A DNA stretch of 64,000 nt from Mycolicibacterium pulveris (GTDB lineage Bacteria; Actinomycetota; Actinomycetes; Mycobacteriales; Mycobacteriaceae): NCBI RefSeq assembly GCF_010725725.1, contig NZ_AP022599.1:2232001-2296000 (forward strand), in the 5' to 3' direction. Numbering within the stretch: the stretch's first letter is position 1; each line of letters opens with the position of its first letter. This document shows, in pieces, positions 17,737-26,636 of the stretch. Made by a program: the position numbers and the translations under genes. Under the pieces are notes generated by a model. The model had not been told where the DNA came from. It saw only the letters and a program-made list of their open reading frames with translations, and made no database searches.

Positions 17737-19056
17737 TCACAACAGTTCTCGCGCCACTTTCCGGAACGCCGCGACAATGTCGTCGATGTCGGCTTCGGCG
17801 TAGGTCGAACCGATCGAGAGCAGCGCACCGCGCGACCGCAGGTCGTCGCAGCCCGGCAGCGCGCCGGCGGCGTACTCGTAGTCAGCGGCAAAAGCGTTGG
17901 CCGGATGAGTCCACGGTGCGCCGTCGCGGCTGTTGGACCGCTTGTGAACCAGGCTGGGGATGTTGCAATACCAGTGCAGGCCCCACTCCTGCATCGTCAC
18001 GACGGCAAGGCTTCCTGACGGCCCTGAGATCCCCTCGGCCCGAAGGGCATCGATGAAGCGCCGACACGTCGGCTCGTCGGGAAGAGTGAAGATCAGGACG
18101 AGCCCAGAGTCACCCGACGGGTCGATGATGTCGCGGAACTCAAGGCCGTCGGTCCCTTCCAAGGCGCGGCGGATACGCCATTTCGCGTCCCGCATCGACG
18201 ACACGATGTCGGGGATCTTGCGCAGCTGCGCCAACCCCAGCGCACCCGCCAGCTCCGACATCCGCGCTCCGATGCCCCACAGTTGACAGCTCTCATCGGA
18301 CGTGTCGATTCGGCCGTCGTCGTCTCGGGCGTAGCCGAGATCGTGCATGGCGACCGCACGCCGGAACAGATCGTCACGCTGTGTGACGACGACACCCCCC
18401 TCCCCCGACGTGATGGTCTTGTTGAGTTGCATGCTGAAAATGCCGATGTCGCCGAACGTTCCAACGGCTCGGCCATATTGGCTGGCTCCGGCGGCCTGAG
18501 CGCAATCCTCGATCAACGCCACACCGCGGGACCGACAAATCCCGGAGATCCTGGTCAGATCGCCTGGTGCGCCGCTGATGTGCACGCACAGCACCGCTCG
18601 GGTCCGCGGGCCGATCTTGCGTTCCAGATCGTCCGGGTTTATGCAGAAGGTTTCGTCTATGTCGACAAGACGCGGAATCGCCCCGGCGCGGACCACCGCC
18701 GAAATGCAGCTGACCCACAACAGCCCCGGCACCAAGACTTCATCGCCGGGGCCGACACCGAGCGCGCCCATCACGATGGACAACGCGGCGGTGCCCGAAG
18801 AGACGCCGAGTGCATGTCGGTGACCGAACTTCTCGCACCATTCCCGTTCGAAGGTGTCGACCATGTGCTGCAGGTCTGGACCGTAGAAGCGAAACGGGCT
18901 CTGTGCCTTGACTACTCGATTGATCAGCTCAAGCTCTTCGGTACCGATGCGGTTTCCGCCGGGAAACTCCCACGGCAGCGGCCGCGACCGTACTGGTGGG
19001 CCGCCGTCGATCGCGAGGGCGCTCGCCTCGTCATGGGCGGTGGTGGTCGATGTCAT
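17737..19056 (-). CDS. DegT/DnrJ/EryC1/StrS-family sugar aminotransferase
   Basis: The 439-residue protein is a PLP-dependent fold-type I enzyme that normally aminates keto-sugars or keto-cyclitols. The start region ALAIDGGPPVR resembles the AHBA-synthase/StsC subgroup. GVSSGTAAL binds the PLP phosphate, EDCAQAAGA holds the ring-contacting Asp, and the Schiff-base lysine is in SMQLNKTITSGEGG. The ATG at 19056 has GGAGAG upstream. It is the last gene of the four-gene sugar operon, 34 bases after the GMC gene. I infer that it aminates the ketone made by the GMC enzyme. Confidence 0.88.
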   Translation of the reverse strand: MTSTTTAHDEASALAIDGGPPVRSRPLPWEFPGGNRIGTEELELINRVVKAQSPFRFYGPDLQHMVDTFEREWCEKFGHRHALGVSSGTAALSIVMGALGVGPGDEVLVPGLLWVSCISAVVRAGAIPRLVDIDETFCINPDDLERKIGPRTRAVLCVHISGAPGDLTRISGICRSRGVALIEDCAQAAGASQYGRAVGTFGDIGIFSMQLNKTITSGEGGVVVTQRDDLFRRAVAMHDLGYARDDDGRIDTSDESCQLWGIGARMSELAGALGLAQLRKIPDIVSSMRDAKWRIRRALEGTDGLEFRDIIDPSGDSGLVLIFTLPDEPTCRRFIDALRAEGISGPSGSLAVVTMQEWGLHWYCNIPSLVHKRSNSRDGAPWTHPANAFAADYEYAAGALPGCDDLRSRGALLSIGSTYAEADIDDIVAAFRKVARELL

Positions 19057-19090
19057 GTGCTCTCCGTTGTGCGCATACCGCTGTCTGGGT

Positions 19091-20563
19091 TCAGCATTGG
19101 TGCCCGAGTGACTCGGCCACCCCGTCCGCATGACGCAAAGACCATGCGGTGATCGTCAAGTAGGGGTTCGCCGAGCCCTGCGAGGGAAACGGGCTTGCGT
19201 CGGCCGCGGAGAGGTTTTCGACGCGCCAGAACCGGCCGCGGCAATCCGTGACACCGGATTCGGCATCCTCACCCATCCGGAGACCGCCGATTTCGTGCAG
19301 GGCACCGCCGGGCGGATTGACCTGGGTCCTGCCCGGTGTCGCCCCGAGCGCGATCGCGGCCTGCCCCAAGGCGTGTTCCATGGCGGCCAACCGCTTTTCG
19401 TCCTGTTCGCTGCGCGTGTACAGGACCCGGCAGTTCAGGATGCCGCCGTACCGGGAGTCGCCGCGGTCGGTGAGTACCACGCGGTTGTCTTTCTCGACAG
19501 TCCCGACACCGAAAGCCGCCAGCATCATGTGGGTACCTGCGGGGCTGCAGTTCACCCACATCGTCGAATTGCTCTGGTGATACCAGGTGCCCTCGAAGGG
19601 GCCCTGGATCTGTAGGTGAAACGCCCGCTCACGGGTGGCGTCGACCATCACGTTCATGTTGGCGTCCGTGCGGGCCGCGGGTAACTCCGCGGTGCTCTGC
19701 ACGAACAGGTGGTCGTTGAGATACCGGCCGACCAGTGGGCTCACCGCGTCAAGGCCGGAGGTCAGCGCAAGCCGTGCCGATTGCACCGCCCCACCTGCGA
19801 GGACCACGTGGCGTGGCCGCAGCGTCAGGTGCTCGCCGCTGCGTCGATCGAGCACCTCGACCCCGTCGATGCGCTCGCCATCGAACGACATCCGCACCGC
19901 AATTGTCTGAGCGGCCAGCGAAACCGGTGCGCCGGAGGCGAAGTCGCCCAGATGCGGGCTGGTCAACAGGCGCGCCGCGGCGCTGTCGAACCCGGCACCC
20001 GGGCGACGGTCCGAACCGGTGTCGATCCCCACGGGTGTCGGACGTGCGGGCAATCCGGCCGCGGTCAGCTGCTCGATCGCGGTGCGCTGCCCGGCGGATT
20101 GATAAAACGGCGGTCGACGCTCATTGCCGCTCACCTTCATCAGCGATTCGGCCCGGTCGTAATAGTGCGACATGTCCGCGGCGTCGATCGGCCAGTCGTC
20201 GAAGTCCCACGGCTTGTAGCGCGGCGCCGTACCGGTCCAGAACAGGGTGCGCCCACCGACCACAAGCCAGGCAGGGATCGGCTCCGCGTGCCCCCCGGCG
20301 CTGACCCAGGTCGTCGGGACGGTCGTCGAGTCGCTGAGCTTGGTCGCCAGGCCGGTGCTGTCGGCCAGCGACGCGTTGCCGATGTGCGAGATCAGCTTCA
20401 GGGGGCCGGCCTCCAGAATCACCACCCGTAATCCACGCTCTGCCAAGCCAAGAGCCGTCGTCACGCCGGAGGTTCCGCTGCCGATGACCAGACAGTCGAT
20501 CGCGTCGGAGTCACGCGCGATATCCGCGATGCGACTTTCGAACACCGTGTCGAGGCCGTTCAC
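19091..20563 (-). CDS. GMC-family FAD oxidoreductase, putative sugar dehydrogenase
   Basis: The 490-residue flavoprotein has an ADP-binding Rossmann motif (GSGTSG, residues 28-33, then VVILEAG). Its C-terminal GMC domain has the catalytic His in ALHEIGGLRMG and the conserved Asn in SANPYLTITAW. No signal peptide is visible, so it is likely cytoplasmic. The family includes glucose/glucoside-3-dehydrogenase and pyranose 2-oxidase, which turn a sugar hydroxyl into a ketone; that role fits between a disaccharide synthase and a keto-sugar aminotransferase. The GTG start overlaps the MFS stop (GTGA), so translation is coupled. An alternative is an alcohol or choline-type substrate. Confidence 0.85.
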   Translation of the reverse strand: MNGLDTVFESRIADIARDSDAIDCLVIGSGTSGVTTALGLAERGLRVVILEAGPLKLISHIGNASLADSTGLATKLSDSTTVPTTWVSAGGHAEPIPAWLVVGGRTLFWTGTAPRYKPWDFDDWPIDAADMSHYYDRAESLMKVSGNERRPPFYQSAGQRTAIEQLTAAGLPARPTPVGIDTGSDRRPGAGFDSAAARLLTSPHLGDFASGAPVSLAAQTIAVRMSFDGERIDGVEVLDRRSGEHLTLRPRHVVLAGGAVQSARLALTSGLDAVSPLVGRYLNDHLFVQSTAELPAARTDANMNVMVDATRERAFHLQIQGPFEGTWYHQSNSTMWVNCSPAGTHMMLAAFGVGTVEKDNRVVLTDRGDSRYGGILNCRVLYTRSEQDEKRLAAMEHALGQAAIALGATPGRTQVNPPGGALHEIGGLRMGEDAESGVTDCRGRFWRVENLSAADASPFPSQGSANPYLTITAWSLRHADGVAESLGHQC

Positions 20564-23280
20564 GACATCGGCACCTCGACGGGTGTGACCGCGCTGCGCC
20601 GGCTCTCCCAATACGCGCCGATCTCTTCCAAGCTGCGGCCCTTGGTTTCGGGAAGCGCACGCATGAGATACAGCGCACCGACGATGCTGATCGCCGCATA
20701 CGCGACCAGTGTCACGGTGAGACCTGGGAAGTCAAGCAGCAGCGGGAACGTCAGCGTGAAGACGATCGCGAAAACGCTTCGCATGCCGTGCGACAGGCTG
20801 GCCGCCGGCCCGCGGATCGCCTGCGGGTAGAGCTCGGAGATCACGATTTCACCCACCACACCGAGCGTCAGCGCGAAAGCACCCACGAACACCGCCAGGC
20901 TCGCGACCTGGCCCCACTGCGCAACGCCGGACGTGAACGTGGTCAGCCCCGCCATGACAAGCAGGCATGCGGCCATCACGAACAAGCCGACGACGACCAT
21001 CGGTTTACGCCCGACCCGGTCGATGATGGTGAGGGAGATGACGGTCATGACGAGGAACACGACACCCAGGCCGAGTGTCGCCGCGAAAGACACCGTGGTG
21101 TCGTTGAGCCCGATCTCCTTGAGAATCGTCGGCGCATAGAACAGCACCATGTCCCAACCGGAGAACACGATCAGGAACATCACGGCCAGCCCCACCAGGA
21201 TGGCCGGCCGATAGGTCGGCTGCCACAGGCGCACACGACCGCCGGGCGCGGATTTGCTTTCCGCGTCCCGGACGCGTTTCAGATCGGTGATGGCCGCCAA
21301 CTCGGCATCGGCGGCCGGACCATACAGCCGCACAAGCGAGCGTCGCGCGGCGCTGAGTTGCCCGGCGGCCGCCAGCCAGCGCGGCGACTCGGGCAACGTC
21401 AGCAGCGCCACCCCATAGATGGCGCTGGGCACCGCAAGAAATCCGAACATGGTGCGCCACCCCGCGGGCTGATCCTCCAGCCCCAAGCCGACGCAGTAGG
21501 CCAGGATGGCGCCGAGCCCGTAGGCCACGGCTTCGAAAGACAGCAACCGGCCGCGGATCGCCGCCGGCGCCACTTCGGCCACGTAGAGTCCGGCGGTCGG
21601 CGAGGTGATGCCGATCGCGATACCCGCGGCGGTCCGGGCGATCACCAACCACCCGAACGACGGGGCGAGCGCCGCGCCGAACGCGCTGGTGACAAACAGT
21701 GCCGCCATGGACATCAGCACGTAACGGCGACCGAACCGGTCTGACAGCGGCCCAGCCAGAAACGAGCCCGCCGCCAGGCCGGCCACCAACACACTGGCCA
21801 AGATTCCCTGCTGAAGAGGCCCGAGGCGCCAATCCTCTTCGATGAGCACCAGCGTGACGGCGGTGATCGCGAAGCTGTAGCCGGTGAGCAGTCCACCCAT
21901 GGTGGCCACCCCGGTCGCCATGTAGTGGACGAGGCGGCTGTCGGTGATCCGTGCGGCCCGCTCGGTGAAGTGGCGGTCGATCGCCACAAGTGAGAGTCCG
22001 TTGGTCTCCGGCATGGCCCGGCGGAAGACCAGCCAGCCCAGCAGCGCCACGCCGGAGAAGAGCACCAGCAGCAGCGGCCCACCGAACTCCCTGCGCAACA
22101 GCAGGCCGGCGGGCGAGGCCAGGCTGTCGAACAGCCAATGTGAGCCGACGACGATGCTCATCGCCAGGCCCCGCACCCGCAGGGGCACCATCTCGGCCGC
22201 CGCGACCCAGGGAATCGGGCCAAGCCCGACGCCGAAGGAGGCCACGAACAGGTACAGGCCCGCGGCAGAGACGACGTAGGCGTGGGTGAAGCTCGCGTTG
22301 AGGCCCGCTCCGACCGCCATCGTGGCCAGCCCTACCGCCACTCCGGTGAGGCTGAGGAGCAGCAGGGGGCGGCGGCCGACGCGATCGATCAGCGCGACGG
22401 CGACGAGCGCCGCGAGCACTCCGAGCGCCGCCAGCGACAGGCCCGCCCAGTCCTGCCCGCCGAAGTGCAGCGATTCGTACAGCACGGCCAGACTCGACGT
22501 CGAGTAGTAGATCATCGCGTTGATGCCGACGAACTGCTGAACGAAGAACAGCCCGATCGCGAGGAGCACAGCACCGCGACCCGCGAGCGAGAACACCTCG
22601 GCCAGGTCGTCGCCGCGATCTTCGCGCGGCGTGCGGGCGATCGCTTCGACCTCCTCGGTGGAACTGTCCGCATCTATCCGCTTGAGCACCGCTACGGCCG
22701 ACTGCCGATCTTCCTTCAGCGCCAACCACACTGGCGATTCGACCAGGACCAACGCCAGCCCGCTCAGCAGCAGCGCCGGAATCACACCGCCGGCCAGAAG
22801 GTATCGCCAGCCATCGGGCCGGTCGGCGAACACCTCGTTGCCGACGTAGGCCGCGAGGATGCCGATCGTGATCATCAGCTGAAACACGCACAGCAGGGAA
22901 CCTCGGCGGCGTGCCGGTGCGATCTCGGCGATATACAGGGGTGCCGCAACGGAAATCGCTCCCACCCCGAGGCCGACGACCAGCCGGCCGGCCAGCAGAA
23001 CCAGGCTGGACGGCGCGATCGCGCTGACGAAAGCACCCAGCGTGAACAAGGCCGTCGTCGCCATGATCACGTCGCGCCGTCCGACCACGTCGGCGATCCG
23101 GCCGCCGGCCAGCGCACCCACCAACGCGCCGAGGAGCGTCGCGGTGCTCAGCAGCAGCTGGCCGTCGGACGTCCCCGTCCACGAGAACTCGGCATTCTGC
23201 AACGCGCCGGCCGCCACCCCGGTTTCATAGCCGAACAGCAGACCGCCGAGTGAGGCGATGCCGACCAGGACGTTGCGCAC
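20560..23280 (-). CDS. Tandem (double-length) MFS sugar porter
   Basis: This 906-residue protein contains two complete sugar-porter MFS units in one chain. Unit 1 spans about residues 1-430 and unit 2 about 453-885. Each has the loop 2-3 motif (GRIADVVGRRD; GPLSDRFGRRY), PESP-type motif (VESPVWLALK; PESPRWLAAAG), DRVGRRP/DRVGRKP and PETxG (PETNGLSL; PETKGRSLEEI). Unit 1 keeps the sugar-binding QQFVGINAMIYY around residue 247, but the matching place in unit 2 reads IVFSGWDMVLFY. The GTG at 23280 is two bases after the synthase gene's stop. It should move a sugar or the operon's product across the membrane; direction is unknown. Confidence 0.88.
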   Translation of the reverse strand: MRNVLVGIASLGGLLFGYETGVAAGALQNAEFSWTGTSDGQLLLSTATLLGALVGALAGGRIADVVGRRDVIMATTALFTLGAFVSAIAPSSLVLLAGRLVVGLGVGAISVAAPLYIAEIAPARRRGSLLCVFQLMITIGILAAYVGNEVFADRPDGWRYLLAGGVIPALLLSGLALVLVESPVWLALKEDRQSAVAVLKRIDADSSTEEVEAIARTPREDRGDDLAEVFSLAGRGAVLLAIGLFFVQQFVGINAMIYYSTSSLAVLYESLHFGGQDWAGLSLAALGVLAALVAVALIDRVGRRPLLLLSLTGVAVGLATMAVGAGLNASFTHAYVVSAAGLYLFVASFGVGLGPIPWVAAAEMVPLRVRGLAMSIVVGSHWLFDSLASPAGLLLRREFGGPLLLVLFSGVALLGWLVFRRAMPETNGLSLVAIDRHFTERAARITDSRLVHYMATGVATMGGLLTGYSFAITAVTLVLIEEDWRLGPLQQGILASVLVAGLAAGSFLAGPLSDRFGRRYVLMSMAALFVTSAFGAALAPSFGWLVIARTAAGIAIGITSPTAGLYVAEVAPAAIRGRLLSFEAVAYGLGAILAYCVGLGLEDQPAGWRTMFGFLAVPSAIYGVALLTLPESPRWLAAAGQLSAARRSLVRLYGPAADAELAAITDLKRVRDAESKSAPGGRVRLWQPTYRPAILVGLAVMFLIVFSGWDMVLFYAPTILKEIGLNDTTVSFAATLGLGVVFLVMTVISLTIIDRVGRKPMVVVGLFVMAACLLVMAGLTTFTSGVAQWGQVASLAVFVGAFALTLGVVGEIVISELYPQAIRGPAASLSHGMRSVFAIVFTLTFPLLLDFPGLTVTLVAYAAISIVGALYLMRALPETKGRSLEEIGAYWESRRSAVTPVEVPMS

Positions 23281-23282
23281 CC

Positions 23283-25463
23283 CTACACCGCCGGCGTAAC
23301 GGCACGGTTCTTGAAATGCTCGACGCCCTCGATGATTCCGGCCGCATACCCGGTGGAGGCGAAGTAGGCGTGCGCCAACTCGGGCAAGTTCGCCATGTCG
23401 TCGGTGAAGTTCTGCACGACGATGGCTTGCGGCAATGTGCGCAGCATCTCCGTGTCGTTGGCCGAGTCGCCCGAGACGAACACCTGGTCCTCGCTCAAGC
23501 CGTACCGGCGGCGTACGTGGATCACCGCCGCACCTTTGGAGGCGCGGACGGGCAGGATGTCCAGATAGCGGCCGTGGCTGTGGGTGACTGTGCACTGCAG
23601 CCCTTCGGCTGCGAACTTCTCTTGCAGCCGCCGACGGAGGCCCTTGTCGCCGTCGGTCAGGTAGCTGACCTTGAACCTACGTTGCTCGAGCTCCGCCTGA
23701 GGGTGAACCCCCGGCTCGGTGCCCAGGATTTCGTTCACGGCATCGGGATCCCAGTTGACGTCGATGATCTTCGCCCACTCGTCGTCACCGACGTAGGTGG
23801 TGGAATCGCCTGTCAAGTAGTAGATTTCGGCGCCGACCGATGTGATCATCACCTCGGGGCGCGGCGAGCCTTCTTGCTCGAGCACCATCATCGCGCTGTG
23901 GAAACTCCGGCCGGAGGCTATACCGAAACCGACGCCGTTCTGACGCGCCAGCCAGCGGCAGAACTGAGCGTGCGCGGCCTCGTCGCCGACCAGGGTGTTG
24001 TCGATATCGGTGATGAGCAGTTGCGCCGGTCTCGCCGGCTCCGTGCTCGGTGTCGAGAGAATGGACCGCATGAGGCCGTGGTAGCGCTTGGCGTGGGCCT
24101 TCCAGTCGTAGGCTTTCACCGCAGCCGCCCCGGAGGCGGCGTACTTGTGCCACAGCGCAGGGCTTCTCAGGATGTCCAATGCGGCGTCGGCGATCGACCG
24201 GGGCACCGTGGCATCGACCAGCACGCCGTTACCGCAGACTTCGACGATGTCGTTCGGGCCGCCCGAGTCGGTCGCGATGACGGGTATGCCGACCGCGGCC
24301 GCCTCCAACAGCGTCAGTCCGAACGGTTCGTTGAACGCCGGGTTGACGAAGATGCCGCGACGTTCCCGGGCATAGGCGTAGAGTCCCGGAAGGTCTTCGG
24401 GCCGGTGGCCCTTGGGGTAGGCCACCTTGCCGTACAGGTCGTAGCGGTCGATCGTCTTGAGAATCCTGGTCAGGTTGTCGGCAAGCTCGGGCTCGAGATC
24501 GTCGATGTCCGTGCGGCTGCCCGCGATGAGTACCAGGTTCGCCCGGTTCTGCAGTTCGGGGCTTTCGCCGAATGCCTCGACCATCGCGATCAGATTCTTC
24601 TTCGTCACCGGGCGCGCGATCGCAAGGATCGGCGGCTTGTCGGGATCGTCGAGAAAGCGGTTGATCATGCGGTCCACCGCTATCGATGACCGAGCGCTGG
24701 TGAACATGGTCAGATCGCTGCCGGGCGGGACCACACGGATCTTGCCCGGCGCGTAGCTGTCATAGCCCGCGTATTGAATTTCGGCTTCGTCGCGAGAGCT
24801 CGCGATCACCAAGGCCGCATCGGCCAGTGCGCGTTCCTCAGCCGCCAAGCGGTGCTCGAGGCTTTCGGCGGCATCGGTCATCGCTTCACCGCTGCTTCGT
24901 GTGAACGCGTCGAGTTTCACCCGGCCGAGGGAGTGTGAGGTGAAGACGAACGGAATGCCAAGGCGCTCACGCACAATGGCGGCCACCACGCCGGCATCCG
25001 CATAGTGTGCGTGCAGGATGTCCGGACGTTTTGGCTGGTTCTCGATCCATTCGATCACCGCGTCGGCGAACGACGGAACCTCGCGCCAGAGTTCCTCTTT
25101 GGGAAGATAGCCGGGCTGCGCGGTGGGGAACCGAACGATTTCGATCTTGGGGGTGACGGTCTCGCGGGTCTGCCAGTATTCGTCGCCGAGGAATCCGCGA
25201 AATGCGCGGGTGGCGATGGTGATTCGCTCGACCGTCGGGTCCTGTTCTGACGCCCCGACCAGTCCCATGAGGTATCGGATGTGGCCACCGGTGTCGGCGG
25301 TCACGCCGTACTCGACGTTGCGGCCGCGCAACGCCCCTTGTAACGCCAGGTGGAGAACGAACGACGGACGGGCGGACTCAGCTGAGGCCGCTACCCGCCC
25401 GACAGACCGCCGGGACCGCGAGGCGCTGACGCGATATGGGTGAGGTTGCCCGAACAAGATCAA
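23283..25463 (-). CDS. Bidomain sucrose-phosphate synthase / phosphatase
   Basis: The 726-residue protein joins a GT-B glycosyltransferase family 4 domain (about residues 35-470) to a HAD-type sucrose-phosphatase domain (about 482-715). Synthase motifs: DTGG at 57-60, HAHYADAG at 151-158, TSHSLGR at 175-181, PPGSD at 246-250, RPVTKKN at 284-290, and the E-x7-E segment NEPFGLTLLE. Phosphatase motifs: DIDNT (486-490) with both aspartates, SGRS, RASKG and GDSAND. It should make sucrose-6-phosphate from a nucleotide-glucose and fructose-6-phosphate and then remove the phosphate. Mannosylfructose or another disaccharide remains possible. It is the first gene of the operon; the N-terminal 30 residues may be over-called. 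Confidence 0.88.
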   Translation of the reverse strand: MILFGQPHPYRVSASRSRRSVGRVAASAESARPSFVLHLALQGALRGRNVEYGVTADTGGHIRYLMGLVGASEQDPTVERITIATRAFRGFLGDEYWQTRETVTPKIEIVRFPTAQPGYLPKEELWREVPSFADAVIEWIENQPKRPDILHAHYADAGVVAAIVRERLGIPFVFTSHSLGRVKLDAFTRSSGEAMTDAAESLEHRLAAEERALADAALVIASSRDEAEIQYAGYDSYAPGKIRVVPPGSDLTMFTSARSSIAVDRMINRFLDDPDKPPILAIARPVTKKNLIAMVEAFGESPELQNRANLVLIAGSRTDIDDLEPELADNLTRILKTIDRYDLYGKVAYPKGHRPEDLPGLYAYARERRGIFVNPAFNEPFGLTLLEAAAVGIPVIATDSGGPNDIVEVCGNGVLVDATVPRSIADAALDILRSPALWHKYAASGAAAVKAYDWKAHAKRYHGLMRSILSTPSTEPARPAQLLITDIDNTLVGDEAAHAQFCRWLARQNGVGFGIASGRSFHSAMMVLEQEGSPRPEVMITSVGAEIYYLTGDSTTYVGDDEWAKIIDVNWDPDAVNEILGTEPGVHPQAELEQRRFKVSYLTDGDKGLRRRLQEKFAAEGLQCTVTHSHGRYLDILPVRASKGAAVIHVRRRYGLSEDQVFVSGDSANDTEMLRTLPQAIVVQNFTDDMANLPELAHAYFASTGYAAGIIEGVEHFKNRAVTPAV

Positions 25464-25777
25464 TCCCCCTGGACGGGAATGTACCCCAGCCGTTCGGCGC
25501 GCGAGATGATTCCCACGGAATATTTACTTTTACGTCAATACAGCCCCTGACCACCGCCTAGGGGATTGTCCTCGGCCCGGATGACCAGTCCGATCCGCCG
25601 TCTCGATTCGCTCCGGGCTTGGCCGCCGGTTCCACCGATTGGGGGACAACCGGTTCATCCGATGTATCCCCCGGCCGCCCGACATACAACGCGTTCGCCG
25701 TGCAGCACTCTTGAGTCATCGCCGGGAACGACCGGCGGACAGACCGAAAAGCAACACGAACACAGGAGATTTCGAAA
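25464..25777. promoter_or_regulatory. Divergent intergenic region upstream of sugar operon
   Basis: This 314-base gap separates the sugar operon from the secreted-peptide gene. On the minus strand TTGACG (25538-25533) precedes an A/T-rich run (TAAAAGTAAATATTCC), an unusual composition here and a candidate promoter for the operon. AACCGGTT at 25648-25655 is a perfect 8-base palindrome flanked by GGGGGA/TCCCCC arms. No gene is supported within the gap. Confidence 0.4.
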
Positions 25778-26029
25778 ATGAACACCAACACCACTCGCCG
25801 CTTCGCCCGCTACTTCGCGCTGCCGGTCATCTCGGCGGGGATCATCGCCGGGGCGCTCGGCTTCGCCGGTGCCGCCAGCGCGGGGACCTACTCCCAGGAT
25901 CACACCCCGCGGCCGGGCATCGTCGCCACGCCGACGCACACCGCGCATCCGGCCCCGGAGGCCCTCCCGGGCTCGCATCACCACCGCACCGAGCACATCA
26001 TGAACCTGCAGCCCGGCTACCACCCCTGA
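25778..26029 (+). CDS. Small His-rich secreted peptide
   Basis: The 83-residue product has a clear Sec signal peptide: basic start (RRFARYF), hydrophobic core and a cleavage site after GAASA near residue 35. The mature 48 residues hold eight histidines, including a SHHHRTEH cluster, and several prolines, with no cysteines. The ATG follows AGGAGA at good spacing. A metal-binding role is possible but not shown. It is divergent from the sugar operon and ends at a strong hairpin. I do not recognise a named family. Confidence 0.75.
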   Translation: MNTNTTRRFARYFALPVISAGIIAGALGFAGAASAGTYSQDHTPRPGIVATPTHTAHPAPEALPGSHHHRTEHIMNLQPGYHP

Positions 26030-26040
26030 GCCGAACGACA

Positions 26041-26071
26041 AAAGCGGGGCACCACTGAGGTGCCCCGCTTT
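26041..26071. terminator. Bidirectional intrinsic terminator
   Basis: Perfect 13-base arms (AAAGCGGGGCACC and complement) enclose the loop ACTGA, with A/T bases at both ends. It lies between the convergent secreted-peptide gene and ahpD. Confidence 0.9.
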
Positions 26072-26099
26072 CGTCGTCTTGTGCGGTGTCCTGTGCGAT

Positions 26100-26633
26100 C
26101 TAGACGGCGGTCAGCACGTCGGCCGTCTGCAGCGCCTGTGCGACGCCGGAGACGATCGACGCCAGCCGGATCGCCTCGAAGATCACGCTGCGCGAGACGT
26201 CCGCGTCGCGCAGCGTCTTCTCGTGCGCGGCCACGCAGTGCCCGCAGCCGTTGATCGCCGAGACCGCCAGCGACCACAGCTCGAAGTCCTCCTTGGCGAC
26301 CCCGGGGTTGCCGATGATGTTCATCCGCAGACCCGCGCGCAGGTCGTCGTAGGCGCCGTCGAGCTGCCCCTTGGTGCGGTAGAACACGTTGTTCATCCCC
26401 ATGATGGCCGCGGCGCCGAGTGCCGCGTTGTAGGCCTCTTCGCTGAGGATGTCCAGCGCGTCCTCGGCGACCTCACGAATCAGCCGCTCGGACTTGGTCG
26501 CCGCGGCCGTCGCCACCAGCGCACCCCACAGCTGTTGTTCGGACAGCTCGGTGGTCCGCACGATGCTGCCGAGGTTGAGCTTGAGGTCCTTGGCGTACTC
26601 GGGAAGCGCTTCCCGGATGTTCTCGATGCTCAC
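26100..26633 (-). CDS. ahpD: Alkyl hydroperoxidase AhpD
   Basis: The 177-residue protein carries the redox motif CGHC at residues 130-133 followed by His137 (AAHE), as in M. tuberculosis AhpD. It is a small helical thiol protein that reduces AhpC, taking electrons from the Lpd/dihydrolipoamide system. It starts three bases after the ahpC stop, so the two are one operon. Confidence 0.95.
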   Translation of the reverse strand: MSIENIREALPEYAKDLKLNLGSIVRTTELSEQQLWGALVATAAATKSERLIREVAEDALDILSEEAYNAALGAAAIMGMNNVFYRTKGQLDGAYDDLRAGLRMNIIGNPGVAKEDFELWSLAVSAINGCGHCVAAHEKTLRDADVSRSVIFEAIRLASIVSGVAQALQTADVLTAV

Positions 26634-26636
26634 GAA

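Noticed and set aside
23281..23595. Upstream extension of the tandem MFS frame by 105 codons
   Set aside because: It lies within the SPS/phosphatase gene in another frame and is Arg/His-rich. The GTG at 23280, two bases after the SPS stop, gives a normal MFS start.
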